From Spirosoma sp. (GTDB lineage: Bacteria; Bacteroidota; Bacteroidia; Cytophagales; Spirosomataceae): a stretch of DNA of 64,000 nucleotides. The notes under the pieces were generated by a model. It saw only the letters and a list, made by a program, of their open reading frames with translations. It was not told the origin of the DNA and ran no database searches. A program made the translations under genes and the position numbers. Shown here piece after piece: positions 9,421 through 16,592 of this stretch; within the stretch, counting starts at the first letter, position 1, and every line of letters begins with the position of its first letter. Location: assembly GCF_026391055.1 (NCBI RefSeq), contig NZ_JAPLET010000030.1:434001-498000 (forward strand), given 5' to 3'.

Positions 9421-9455
9421 AAGCCCGGTCTGCAAGATGCAGACCGGGCTTTTTC
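9421..9455 (+). terminator. Intrinsic terminator after murA
   Basis: A perfect 14-bp stem (9421-9434 with 9438-9451), a 3-base loop and a T-run. Confidence 0.95.
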
Positions 9456-9548
9456 GTTTTGTGTACACGTACCCTTAAACCTTACCCTCACTTTTTTGTC
9501 TTTAGCATAGATTAGGATTAGTTTAACAGCAAAAAATAAGTACATCTA

Positions 9549-10205
9549 ATGAAAACGTTCCAATCCAACCCTGCCGTTTGGGCACTGGCGGCCCTTCTGT
9601 CCGGTAGTTCGCTGGTAGCCTGCGCCCAGGCCACAACGGGTGGCGCAACAGCCAGTGCTTCAACAGCAAGCGACCCGGCCAAAACAATGCTGCTGCAACC
9701 GCTTCAGCAGATGGTTACAAAAATGAAAAAGCTACAGGCAACCGGCGACCCTGACTTCGACTATGCTTTTCAGGCTAAAGTCCATGCACAGGGAGCGCAG
9801 GATTTGCTAAAACAGGAAATCCAGAACGGGAAAGATTCATCTCTGAAACAAATGGCCCAGACATTGCTGACAGCCAGTGAAACCGAGTTATCGCAGCTGA
9901 CCAGCACCCTGACCAGCCTTAAGCCAACCCGGCCAAATCAGGCATATACACAACAGCAAGGCCGAAATGTTGAAGCAATGAGCCTGAAGTTACAGCAAAC
10001 GGGAGCCAGCGATAAGTTGACCAGTAATCTGGATAATAACTTCTCGACGCTTCTGATCGACCAGCGCCAGGATGCCATCGACTTGGCTAAAACTTACCTG
10101 CAATACGGTAAAAACAGCACACTCAAGGCCTACGCTCAGCAGTTGATCGATAAATCGACGCAACAGATGCAGCAAATGAAAACGATGGTGACCACACCTA
10201 AATAA
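9549..10205 (+). CDS. Lipoprotein with two degenerate DUF305-like helical repeats
   Basis: The signal peptide ends in a lipobox (LVAC, Cys25), so the protein is probably a membrane-anchored lipoprotein. Two helical segments resemble the ferritin-like DUF305 fold: DPDFDYAFQAKVHAQGAQDL and, later, NNFSTLLIDQRQDAIDLAKTYLQYGK with the typical LKAYAQQLIDKS continuation. DUF305 proteins normally carry HH pairs in these helices. Here only one His remains in the first repeat (VHAQGA) and none in the second (DQRQDA), so metal binding is probably lost. The 218-residue length fits a two-repeat member. It precedes the rhodopsin gene on the same strand but has a separate promoter region. Confidence 0.75.
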   Translation: MKTFQSNPAVWALAALLSGSSLVACAQATTGGATASASTASDPAKTMLLQPLQQMVTKMKKLQATGDPDFDYAFQAKVHAQGAQDLLKQEIQNGKDSSLKQMAQTLLTASETELSQLTSTLTSLKPTRPNQAYTQQQGRNVEAMSLKLQQTGASDKLTSNLDNNFSTLLIDQRQDAIDLAKTYLQYGKNSTLKAYAQQLIDKSTQQMQQMKTMVTTPK

Positions 10206-10213
10206 AGCCAATC

Positions 10214-10245
10214 GTTGCACCATGAATGTACTAACGTTAGTTTTG
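10214..10245 (+). promoter_or_regulatory. Predicted rhodopsin promoter
   Basis: A -33-type TTG at 10215-10217 and a -7 element TAGTTTTG at 10238-10245 are separated by 20 bases. The -7 element straddles the end of the left arm and the loop of the inverted repeat at 10220-10272. Predicted initiation near 10250 gives a very short leader. Confidence 0.6.
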
Positions 10246-10272
10246 ACGCTACTAACGTTAGTACATTCATGG
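10220..10272. promoter_or_regulatory. Perfect 21-bp inverted repeat covering the rhodopsin promoter and start codon
   Basis: Arms 10220-10240 and 10252-10272 are exact reverse complements with an 11-base loop. Each arm contains the palindrome CTAACGTTAG. The left arm fills most of the spacer between the -33 and -7 elements. The right arm covers the predicted transcription start and includes the ATG at 10269. It could be an operator pair, or an mRNA hairpin that hides the start codon if transcription begins upstream. Confidence 0.85.
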
Positions 10273-11075
10273 AAATAGCCGATTCGTTTGTTCCAACGGC
10301 AGGTGTCGTTGGCATTCTCCCATTAGTCACTTACTTCTTTTTAGTAGTAGCTACCTATACTTTTGTGGGTACATTCATTGCCGCTCTAGCTGTGCGGCCG
10401 GCCATGCCCGCCCAACACGATCAGTCCTTACCACTCATTTTAACGGCCGTTACTACGGCTATTGCGGGCTTCTCCTACTACCAGATTCAGGGGTATTACC
10501 ACGACATGCTGGCCGAACTGGTAACAGTTACTGATCCCGAAAACCGGCAGGTACTCATTCGCGAATCGTACAATGCCATCGGTCAGTACCGCTTTATGGA
10601 TTGGGCCGTAACGATTCCCCTGCTGCTTATTCAGGCGCTTACAATACAAAATACGAATTCGGGCCGGAGTACCCGAACACTCGTTACGCTAGTGACAGCC
10701 GGTCTTTTTACGATTCTGACCGGCTACATAGGTCATCAACAACTCGCCTTCGACAACGAGATTATGGTCGGCCCCAAATTAATCTGGGGAGCTATTTCTA
10801 TGCTTGGCTATGCCTTCATTGGGCGAATACTACTCGGAATTTGGAGACAATCAGCCGATCAGGTTCAACCCGACGAACGACGAATTTCTAAACTGGTGGC
10901 AACTTCTGTAGCAGCTTTTGCCGTTGCCTACCCTATCGGCTACGTTCTCTCGCTTACCGCTATTGACTTCAACTTAATTCACATTCTATATACAACCACT
11001 GATTTGATCAGTAAAGTCGGCTTGGGGCTGGCCGCGTATTTTACCCTCACCAAAACCATTCAGAGTAAAACTTAA
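10269..11075 (+). CDS. Microbial (type I) rhodopsin, light-driven pump or sensor
   Basis: A seven-helix retinal protein of 268 residues. Helix C reads QYRFMDWAVTIPLLLIQ: Arg108, Asp111, Thr115 and Gln122 occupy the bacteriorhodopsin R82, D85, T89 and D96 positions. Helix G reads YTTTDLISKVGLGL, with Asp245 and the retinal Schiff-base Lys249. The D-T-Q set differs from the usual proton pumps (DTD, DTE), Na+ pumps (NDQ) and Cl- pumps (NTQ). A proton acceptor is present but the carboxylate donor is replaced by Gln. Helix E has WGAIS, where related xanthorhodopsin-type proteins carry a Gly beside a carotenoid antenna. No retinal-forming dioxygenase gene is nearby. The start is the ATG at 10269; an open TTG extension to 10215 would run through the inverted repeat. 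Confidence 0.95.
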   Translation: MEIADSFVPTAGVVGILPLVTYFFLVVATYTFVGTFIAALAVRPAMPAQHDQSLPLILTAVTTAIAGFSYYQIQGYYHDMLAELVTVTDPENRQVLIRESYNAIGQYRFMDWAVTIPLLLIQALTIQNTNSGRSTRTLVTLVTAGLFTILTGYIGHQQLAFDNEIMVGPKLIWGAISMLGYAFIGRILLGIWRQSADQVQPDERRISKLVATSVAAFAVAYPIGYVLSLTAIDFNLIHILYTTTDLISKVGLGLAAYFTLTKTIQSKT

Positions 11076-11085
11076 AGGGAACTCT

Positions 11086-11985
11086 ATGCGACTTATTTAC
11101 GGCTTAATTTGCTTGTTTATTCTTTCGCTGGCCTCATTGGCAAAGGGGCAAAATGGCATCGTTGTTTTTCAATCTGATTTTGGATTGAAAGATGGAGCCG
11201 TATCAGCAATGAAAGGCGTGGCACTGGGGGTATCATCAACCCTTAAGCTGGAAGACCTAACCCACGAAATTCCGGCGTACAACATCTGGGAAGCGGCCTA
11301 TCGTCTACACCAAACCGTCCCCTACTACCCCAAAGGCACCGTTTTCGTATCCGTTTGCGACCCTGGTGTGGGTACAGAACGGCGATCGGTAGTAATGCTC
11401 ACTAAATCGGGGCACTACATTGTTACACCCGATAACGGCACGCTCACCCTGCTGGCCGAACACATTGGCATTGCCGAAATCCGGCAGATCGACGAAGCGA
11501 TCAACCGATTGAAGAACTCCGGGGCCTCTTACACCTTTCATGGCCGCGATGTATATGCGTATACGGCAGCCCGGTTGGCAGCAAAGGTTATCACGTTTCA
11601 ACAGGTAGGCTCGAAATTGCCTAATCAGGTTGTAAAGCTGGCCTATCAGAAGGTGACTTATAAAGAGGGTATTGTGCAGGGAAATATTCCGGTGCTCGAC
11701 GTTCAGTATGGCAACGTCTGGAGCAATATTCCCCGCGCCCTGATCAACCAGCTAAGCGTAAGACCCGGCGAATCGGTGCGGGTACAGATCTTCCATGGCG
11801 AAACGAGCCTGTACGATAAAACCGTTCGGATGGTAAATACTTTTGGTGAAGCTCCTGTTGGCGACGATGTAGCTTATATAAACAGCCTGCTCAACTTCTC
11901 CATCGCCATCAATCAGGGCAATTTTTCGGAGAAGTACAAAGTGTTCAGTGGCCCGGACTGGAGAATTGTGGTTAGTGGTAACTAG
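11086..11985 (+). CDS. Exported SAM hydroxide adenosyltransferase (DUF62 family)
   Basis: DUF62 enzymes hydrolyse S-adenosylmethionine to adenosine and methionine and are related to fluorinase and chlorinase. The family motifs are visible: VVFQSDFGLKDGAVSAMKG near the N-terminus, VSVCDPGVGTERR, VTPDNGTLTLL and FHGRDVYAYTAARLA. An N-terminal signal peptide (MRLIYGLICLFILSLASLAKGQ) predicts export, which is odd because SAM is cytoplasmic. The start lies 10 bases after the rhodopsin stop, so the two are very probably co-transcribed. The halogenase-specific insertion cannot be judged by eye, so hydrolase is the default call. Confidence 0.88.
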   Translation: MRLIYGLICLFILSLASLAKGQNGIVVFQSDFGLKDGAVSAMKGVALGVSSTLKLEDLTHEIPAYNIWEAAYRLHQTVPYYPKGTVFVSVCDPGVGTERRSVVMLTKSGHYIVTPDNGTLTLLAEHIGIAEIRQIDEAINRLKNSGASYTFHGRDVYAYTAARLAAKVITFQQVGSKLPNQVVKLAYQKVTYKEGIVQGNIPVLDVQYGNVWSNIPRALINQLSVRPGESVRVQIFHGETSLYDKTVRMVNTFGEAPVGDDVAYINSLLNFSIAINQGNFSEKYKVFSGPDWRIVVSGN

Positions 11986-12031
11986 TGTAGTAAGTGAAAT
12001 AGGTGTAGTCGGGTTTCAATTCATGATACTG

Positions 12032-12073
12032 GTGGTTGTGGTGTCGGGTCTGAGGACCCGACACCACAACCAC
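12032..12073. repeat. REP-like perfect hairpin at a convergent junction
   Basis: Arms 12032-12050 and 12055-12073 (19 bp) flank the loop TGAG. The core is GTGTCGGGTC-TGAG-GACCCGACAC. It lies between the convergent SAM hydrolase and exporter genes. There is no T-run. The core resembles the hairpins at 19672-19775 and 36369-36398. Confidence 0.85.
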
Positions 12074-12119
12074 ATTCACCCGACCGGTCGGTCCGACGCA
12101 TCGGCGGTCGGTACTACAA

Positions 12120-13961
12120 TTACACACTCTGCATCGTGCTTAACTTTCGGTAAAATCCTTCATCTAGTGTGAGGAGTTCATCGTGCCGTCCGCGCTCTAC
12201 GATGCGTCCCTGATTGACCACCAGAATCTCGTCGGCGTGTTGAATGGTACTGAGCCGGTGGGCAATCACGAGCGTTGTGCGGTTAGCCATCAGGCGCGTC
12301 AGGGCTTCCTGCACCAGTTTTTCGGATTCCGTATCTAGAGCGGAGGTAGCTTCGTCCAGAATTAGAATTGGCGGGTTTTTCAGGATGGCGCGGGCAATAC
12401 TGATGCGCTGTCGTTGCCCACCGGATAGTTTGCCGCCCCGATCACCAATGATAGTCTGGTACCCATCGGACTGGGCCATGATAAAGTCGTGTGCATTGGC
12501 AATCCGGGCCGCTTCCATAATCTGGGCCTCGGTGGCAGCACTGCCAAAGGCGATGTTGTTGAAGATCGTGTCGTTGAACAGAATACTCTCCTGCGTCACG
12601 ATACCCATTTGCGCTCGCAGTGAGGCCATGCTGCAATCGCGCATGTCGACGCCATCAATCAGGATTTGCCCGGCCGTAGGATCATAAAAACGCGGAATCA
12701 GATCGGCAATGGTAGACTTTCCTCCGCCCGATGAACCCACCAGCGCAATGGTTTTGCCTTTTTGAAGATCGAACGTAATATCCCGCAACACGGGGGTATC
12801 TACGTTATAGGCAAACGATACATGCTGCACCGAAATCTTATCGCGGAAACCAGTCAGCGTCACCGCATCGGGTTTATCCTGCACCGTGGGTACCGTGTCG
12901 ATCAGTTCGAGCACCCGCTCGCCCGAAGCCAGCCCCCGCTGCGACCCGCTGAAGGCGTTGGAGATATCTTTGGCCGGACGTGTCACCTGCGAGAAAATGG
13001 CGATGTAGGCGATGAATTCCGACGCCGTCAAGTCCGACTGTCCATTCAGGATCAGCAATCCACCGTAGTACAGAATACTGGCTACGGCGGCCACACCAAC
13101 CACTTCCGAGAAGGGTGACGCCAGTTCGCGCCGGTTGGCCAGCGAGCGGATGGCGTCACGATAGCCTTCGTTTTCACGCCGGAACTTGTCCAGAATAAAG
13201 CCTTCAGCCACGAACCCTTTCACCACGCGCATACCGCCAAAGGTCTCGTCGAGCAGGCTCACCAGACCGCTCAATCGTTGCTGGCCTTCCTGCGCGTCGC
13301 GCTTCATCCGGCGAACCAGCGTGGCAATAAAAATCCCAGAAATGGGAATAACGACGATGGCAAAAAGCGTCAGTTTGATCGAAATACTGAGTAGCGCAAC
13401 GACGTAACCAATCAGCAGAAACACCTCTTTGGAAGCTGCTGACAGGGTGTTGGCAATTGAGTTTTCTACTTCCTGTACGTCGGTGGTAGTCCGGGAAATG
13501 AGATTGCCTTTGCGCTCATTCGAGAAAAAACCAAGGTGAAGTTGCAGCGTTTTGGCAAAAACAGCCTCGCGCAGCCTGGCCACCATTCTGGCCTTGAACG
13601 ACTCCAATTGCCTAACTGACAAGTATTTAAAAACATTGTTAAGCAGTACGGATAGGATAATAACGACACAAACGAACTTAAGTGTCCCAACTTTTCCATA
13701 TTCCTGAAAGGCCTGAGCAAAGTAATAATTAAAGACTTTGGTTGGCGACGTAAAGAAGGATACAAATGAAGGGGAAGGCTGGCTTAAAAGCTTCTTTACC
13801 TGCCCGGTATCAACCTGATTAAATAGCGTACTGAGCAGCGGGATGAGCAGTGCAAAATTCAACACGCCAAAAACACTGGACAACAGCGACGTAAACACGA
13901 ACGGTGTCAGGAAACGCCCGAGTGGTTTGGCAAAAGAAAGTAATCGAAGGTATGTTTTCAT
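12120..13961 (-). CDS. ABC exporter of the MsbA type (fused permease-ATPase)
   Basis: At 613 residues this is a half-size ABC exporter with an N-terminal six-helix domain (about 1-330) and a C-terminal ATPase. Walker A is GSSGGGKST, the signature LSGGQRQRIS, and Walker B ILILDEATSALD. Such proteins flip lipid A-core or other hydrophobic substrates across the inner membrane; MsbA is the best guess in a lipid A-producing organism, but other substrates are possible. The gene is divergent from the padR operon. Its -7 element (13970-13977) and a 25-bp inverted repeat lie just upstream. Confidence 0.9.
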   Translation of the reverse strand: MKTYLRLLSFAKPLGRFLTPFVFTSLLSSVFGVLNFALLIPLLSTLFNQVDTGQVKKLLSQPSPSFVSFFTSPTKVFNYYFAQAFQEYGKVGTLKFVCVVIILSVLLNNVFKYLSVRQLESFKARMVARLREAVFAKTLQLHLGFFSNERKGNLISRTTTDVQEVENSIANTLSAASKEVFLLIGYVVALLSISIKLTLFAIVVIPISGIFIATLVRRMKRDAQEGQQRLSGLVSLLDETFGGMRVVKGFVAEGFILDKFRRENEGYRDAIRSLANRRELASPFSEVVGVAAVASILYYGGLLILNGQSDLTASEFIAYIAIFSQVTRPAKDISNAFSGSQRGLASGERVLELIDTVPTVQDKPDAVTLTGFRDKISVQHVSFAYNVDTPVLRDITFDLQKGKTIALVGSSGGGKSTIADLIPRFYDPTAGQILIDGVDMRDCSMASLRAQMGIVTQESILFNDTIFNNIAFGSAATEAQIMEAARIANAHDFIMAQSDGYQTIIGDRGGKLSGGQRQRISIARAILKNPPILILDEATSALDTESEKLVQEALTRLMANRTTLVIAHRLSTIQHADEILVVNQGRIVERGRHDELLTLDEGFYRKLSTMQSV

Positions 13962-13969
13962 TGATGGTG

Positions 13970-13977
13970 CAAAGTTA
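13970..13977 (-). promoter_or_regulatory. -7 promoter element of the MsbA-type exporter
   Basis: The minus strand reads TAACTTTG, an exact TAnnTTTG match, ending 8 bases before the ATG at 13961. The leader would be only a few bases. The -33 region falls in the left arm of the inverted repeat 13984-14080. Confidence 0.6.
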
Positions 13978-13983
13978 ATCCGA

Positions 13984-14080
13984 ACCTGGATTTATGTGAT
14001 TTTTTTGACAGACCATGATTTTAAAAGGTTGCCTTCCCTGAAAAAATCAGAGTAATCAAAAAAATCACATAAATCCAGGT
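13984..14080. repeat. Perfect 25-bp inverted repeat between divergent promoters
   Basis: Arms 13984-14008 and 14056-14080 are exact reverse complements with a 47-base loop. The arms contain AAATCACATAAATCCAGGT plus a run of seven A or T. The element separates the exporter promoter from the padR promoter. The phrase resembles the unpaired stretch near 18530-18560 upstream of hemE (AATCACACGAATCA). Confidence 0.85.
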
Positions 14081-14088
14081 CAAAAAAG

Positions 14089-14132
14089 TATACCTAAGAT
14101 TTGGAGGTATATAAAACTCTTTTGTACGTTTG
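14089..14132 (+). promoter_or_regulatory. padR promoter with PadR-type operator
   Basis: The inverted repeat TATACCT-(9)-AGGTATA lies at 14089-14111. A -33 TTTG (14100-14103) sits in its loop. The -7 element TACGTTTG (14125-14132) follows 21 bases after it and ends 4 bases before the ATG at 14137. An operator over the -33 element upstream of a PadR gene fits autorepression. The mRNA is predicted to be leaderless. Confidence 0.7.
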
Positions 14133-14136
14133 GGTC

Positions 14137-14481
14137 ATGAATACGTCCTCAAATTCCTCTTTACTAAAAGGTAGCCTGTCGGTTATGATTTTGCGGTTGC
14201 TGGAAGACCGCGAGAAGATGTACGGCTACGAGATTACGCAAAAGGTGAAAGACCTGACGGCGGGCGAAATGACCATTACCGAAGGTGCCCTCTACCCCGC
14301 TCTGCACAAACTCGAAGCTGATGGGCTGCTTACCACCGAAACCCAGATTGTCGACGGACGCACCCGTAAATACTACTCGCTCACTAAAACCGGCCATACC
14401 GAAGCCGCCGGGCGCATCGCCGAGTTAGCCGCCTTTCTGGAAAACCTGAATCTGGTTCTGAAACTTAAACCATCCATGTAA
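14137..14481 (+). CDS. PadR family transcriptional regulator
   Basis: A 114-residue winged-helix repressor: LLKGSLSVMILRLLEDREKMYGYEI starts the HTH and ITEGALYPALHKLEADGLL is the recognition helix and wing. A short C-terminal helix serves dimerisation. The ATG at 14137 is chosen over one at 14101 because the promoter lies between them and homologues begin near this point. It is the first gene of a five-gene operon, with the next gene starting 2 bases after its stop. PadR genes often sit with membrane proteins carrying HAAS/permease-prefix domains that they regulate, which fits the neighbours here. Confidence 0.93.
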   Translation: MNTSSNSSLLKGSLSVMILRLLEDREKMYGYEITQKVKDLTAGEMTITEGALYPALHKLEADGLLTTETQIVDGRTRKYYSLTKTGHTEAAGRIAELAAFLENLNLVLKLKPSM

Positions 14482-14483
14482 TC

Positions 14484-15155
14484 ATGGCTCTGACACCTTT
14501 TCAACTGAAATACCTGCGCTTCGATTTGATTGGCCTTGGCGACATCAAATACGATGATGTCATTGATGAATTGCTCGACCATTACGCCAGCCTGACCGAA
14601 CAGAAAATGACGATTGGTATGGCCTTTGAGGAAGCCAGCAAACAGGCCTGGGCTGAGCTGGGGGCCGAAAAAGGCGTTCAGAAAATTCAGGCGTCGTTTG
14701 TTAAGGCCATTGAGCAGCAGATCAAAATGCAGCATATTACCATTTTAAAGAGTTATTTCCGCTGGCCCACGCTGGTCACTACCATACTTGTTGGATTGCT
14801 AGTGTACATGGTAGTTCCGCTGATACCGGTAAAACGGTTAATAGTGTGCACATTGCTTATTGGTGTAATACCGTTTCTATTCATCCTTCGAGGGTATTAT
14901 TATGGATTTCATCAGCAAACTGATACGGGCAAACTAATCTGGGAATATCTGTTAAATAAATGCGGATTAGCCGTTTGTCTTTTCCACCTAAGCCTAAACC
15001 TACCCAATCACTTTTTAGAAAACGCTCCTGAGTCAACAAGAACGTTTTTGCAGACATACCCCACTATTTCGGTTCTTATTTGCCTGCTCCTGTTACTTTA
15101 CACCGCGAGTTTCATCCAACTATTCCAGCATCAGTATAAACACAAATTCGTTTAA
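14484..15155 (+). CDS. PadR-linked membrane protein, type A copy 1
   Basis: The function is unknown. The N-terminal about 85 residues are soluble and helical with IDELLDHYASLTE, GMAFEEASKQAW and a terminal LG, resembling the HAAS/permease-prefix domain of proteins encoded next to PadR regulators. A FRWPT turn follows, then about four membrane helices (roughly residues 95-115, 118-138, 157-175 and 190-212). It shares IDELLDHYASLTE, the QHxxIxxxYFRWPT turn and the overall length (223 aa) with the gene at 15871, and is more distant from the genes at 15162 and 16593. It starts 2 bases after padR, so translational coupling is likely. Confidence 0.85.
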   Translation: MALTPFQLKYLRFDLIGLGDIKYDDVIDELLDHYASLTEQKMTIGMAFEEASKQAWAELGAEKGVQKIQASFVKAIEQQIKMQHITILKSYFRWPTLVTTILVGLLVYMVVPLIPVKRLIVCTLLIGVIPFLFILRGYYYGFHQQTDTGKLIWEYLLNKCGLAVCLFHLSLNLPNHFLENAPESTRTFLQTYPTISVLICLLLLLYTASFIQLFQHQYKHKFV

Positions 15156-15161
15156 GCCGCT

Positions 15162-15860
15162 ATGCTCACGCCCGCCCAACTCACCGCCATCGACCAGCAT
15201 CTGCGCAAGGAAAACTGGTTGCTCAACGAAGACCTAATTACCGAACTCACCGATCATTACATCAATGGCATCACTGACCGACTGGCGCAGGGGATGGCTT
15301 TTGATCTGGCCCTGCGGGAAATACATACCGGCTTTGGCGGGCGCAAAGGCTTGCTTAAAATGGAAGAGGACTATCAGGTGCAGCGTTACCGAAAACTCGG
15401 ACAGCTGGAATGGCAGGTGATTCGTTCCTTTATGAATGGATCAAGACGGCCGATTACCACCAGCCTATTCATTGGGTTGTATATAATCAATACATATTTT
15501 GGTGCGGAGGATATGGTAAAAACAGGGTTGGCTGTTGGCTTTCTATTTGTTACGTTTTCTGTTCTTATTAGTATTGCCAAGGGTATTTTCGTTCTTTATC
15601 AGAATCGGAATGAGGTTAGTCAGGCCGTTGGGCAACCGAGTTCGCCGGTTTTTATTACGGCCTATCTGCTTAGTATGTCCCTGTTACTTCTCAATAAATA
15701 CGGCCTGCCAAAGTACGATTTAAGCCTCCCGGCGTCGGTACTCCTATCGCTGCAAACCTTGCTGGAGACGCTGTGCCTTGTTTATTACGCGGCCATTGTG
15801 CTGGCTATGAGACACATTTTATTGAAAGAACGTAACCAACGTCTCCCTAAGTCCGCTTAA
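15162..15860 (+). CDS. PadR-linked membrane protein, type B copy 1
   Basis: The function is unknown; 232 residues. The N-terminal soluble domain has ITELTDHYINGITDRLAQGMAFDLAL, then GFGGRKGLLKMEEDY, and about four hydrophobic segments after residue 100. It pairs with the gene at 16593 (both begin MLTPAQ and carry ELTDHY, AQGM and FGGRxGLxKME). Compared with type A it replaces ELLDHYASLTE by ELTDHY and has no FRWPT turn. It starts 6 bases after the type A gene. The tail is basic (RHILLKERNQRLPKSA), which suggests a cytoplasmic C-terminus. Confidence 0.83.
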   Translation: MLTPAQLTAIDQHLRKENWLLNEDLITELTDHYINGITDRLAQGMAFDLALREIHTGFGGRKGLLKMEEDYQVQRYRKLGQLEWQVIRSFMNGSRRPITTSLFIGLYIINTYFGAEDMVKTGLAVGFLFVTFSVLISIAKGIFVLYQNRNEVSQAVGQPSSPVFITAYLLSMSLLLLNKYGLPKYDLSLPASVLLSLQTLLETLCLVYYAAIVLAMRHILLKERNQRLPKSA

Positions 15861-15870
15861 CTAACCGAAC

Positions 15871-16566
15871 ATGCTCACATCCGACCAACTCGCTGTTCTC
15901 CGTCAGGACCTGCTTGAGGAAGCGAACATTTCTTACAAAGAGGTGCTGGACGAACTACTGGACCATTACGCCAGCCTGACCGAGCGTGGGATAGACGAAG
16001 GTTACTCGTTTGACGAGGCCAGCCGAAAAGCGTGGATCAGCTTGGGAAGCGGACAGGGCATTTCTCACATTCAGGAGCGGTATAAGAAACTATTGTTGAA
16101 GCAAATGCAGGTGCAGCACTGGGCCATTGTGCGCCGTTATTTTCGCTGGCCTACAATCATTACAACCCTGCTGGCTGGTGTATTGGCGTACTTAGCGGCC
16201 GGCAAAGTATCACCGTTTGTTTTGCCAGTCGCTTTTATGGCGTTATCATTCTTCCCCTATTTGCTGTTCCTTCCGGGTGAAGTACGGCTTTTCTGGCAAC
16301 AACGGGTTCGAAGACACCAAACGCTCCATTCGCTTCGGCGGGAGGTTGTATACCGGCAGGCCCGCTATGGCAATTATCTGTGTCTGGCTGTCATTCAAGT
16401 CCCTGCTTTGGCAGGTATATTCTTCCTGAATGATCCAAAACGCCTTTACTTGTTCGAGTGGCACACCGGTTTATCCGCTGCCTTAACATTCGTAGCCATG
16501 CTGTACACGCTTAGTTATGTCGAGCTTTATAAACAGCAATCTACGAAAGGCTTTACCCCCGTCTGA
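15871..16566 (+). CDS. PadR-linked membrane protein, type A copy 2
   Basis: The function is unknown; 231 residues. It has LDELLDHYASLTERGIDEGYSFDEA, the IQERYKKLL helix and QHWAIVRRYFRWPTIITTLLAG, closely matching the type A gene at 14484 through the soluble domain and first membrane helix. The later helices diverge. It is separated from the previous gene by 10 bases. This is the third of four tandem membrane genes, consistent with duplication of an A-B unit. Confidence 0.83.
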   Translation: MLTSDQLAVLRQDLLEEANISYKEVLDELLDHYASLTERGIDEGYSFDEASRKAWISLGSGQGISHIQERYKKLLLKQMQVQHWAIVRRYFRWPTIITTLLAGVLAYLAAGKVSPFVLPVAFMALSFFPYLLFLPGEVRLFWQQRVRRHQTLHSLRREVVYRQARYGNYLCLAVIQVPALAGIFFLNDPKRLYLFEWHTGLSAALTFVAMLYTLSYVELYKQQSTKGFTPV

Positions 16567-16592
16567 CTCACCTTTTTCGACTACATCATCCC

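Noticed and set aside
10215-10268. Longer rhodopsin N-terminus from a TTG at 10215
   Set aside because: The extra 18 codons are entirely within the inverted repeat and promoter; the protein from 10269 already begins correctly before helix A.
13984-14080. Terminal inverted repeats of an insertion sequence
   Set aside because: The enclosed 47 bases have no gene, and no target duplication is visible.
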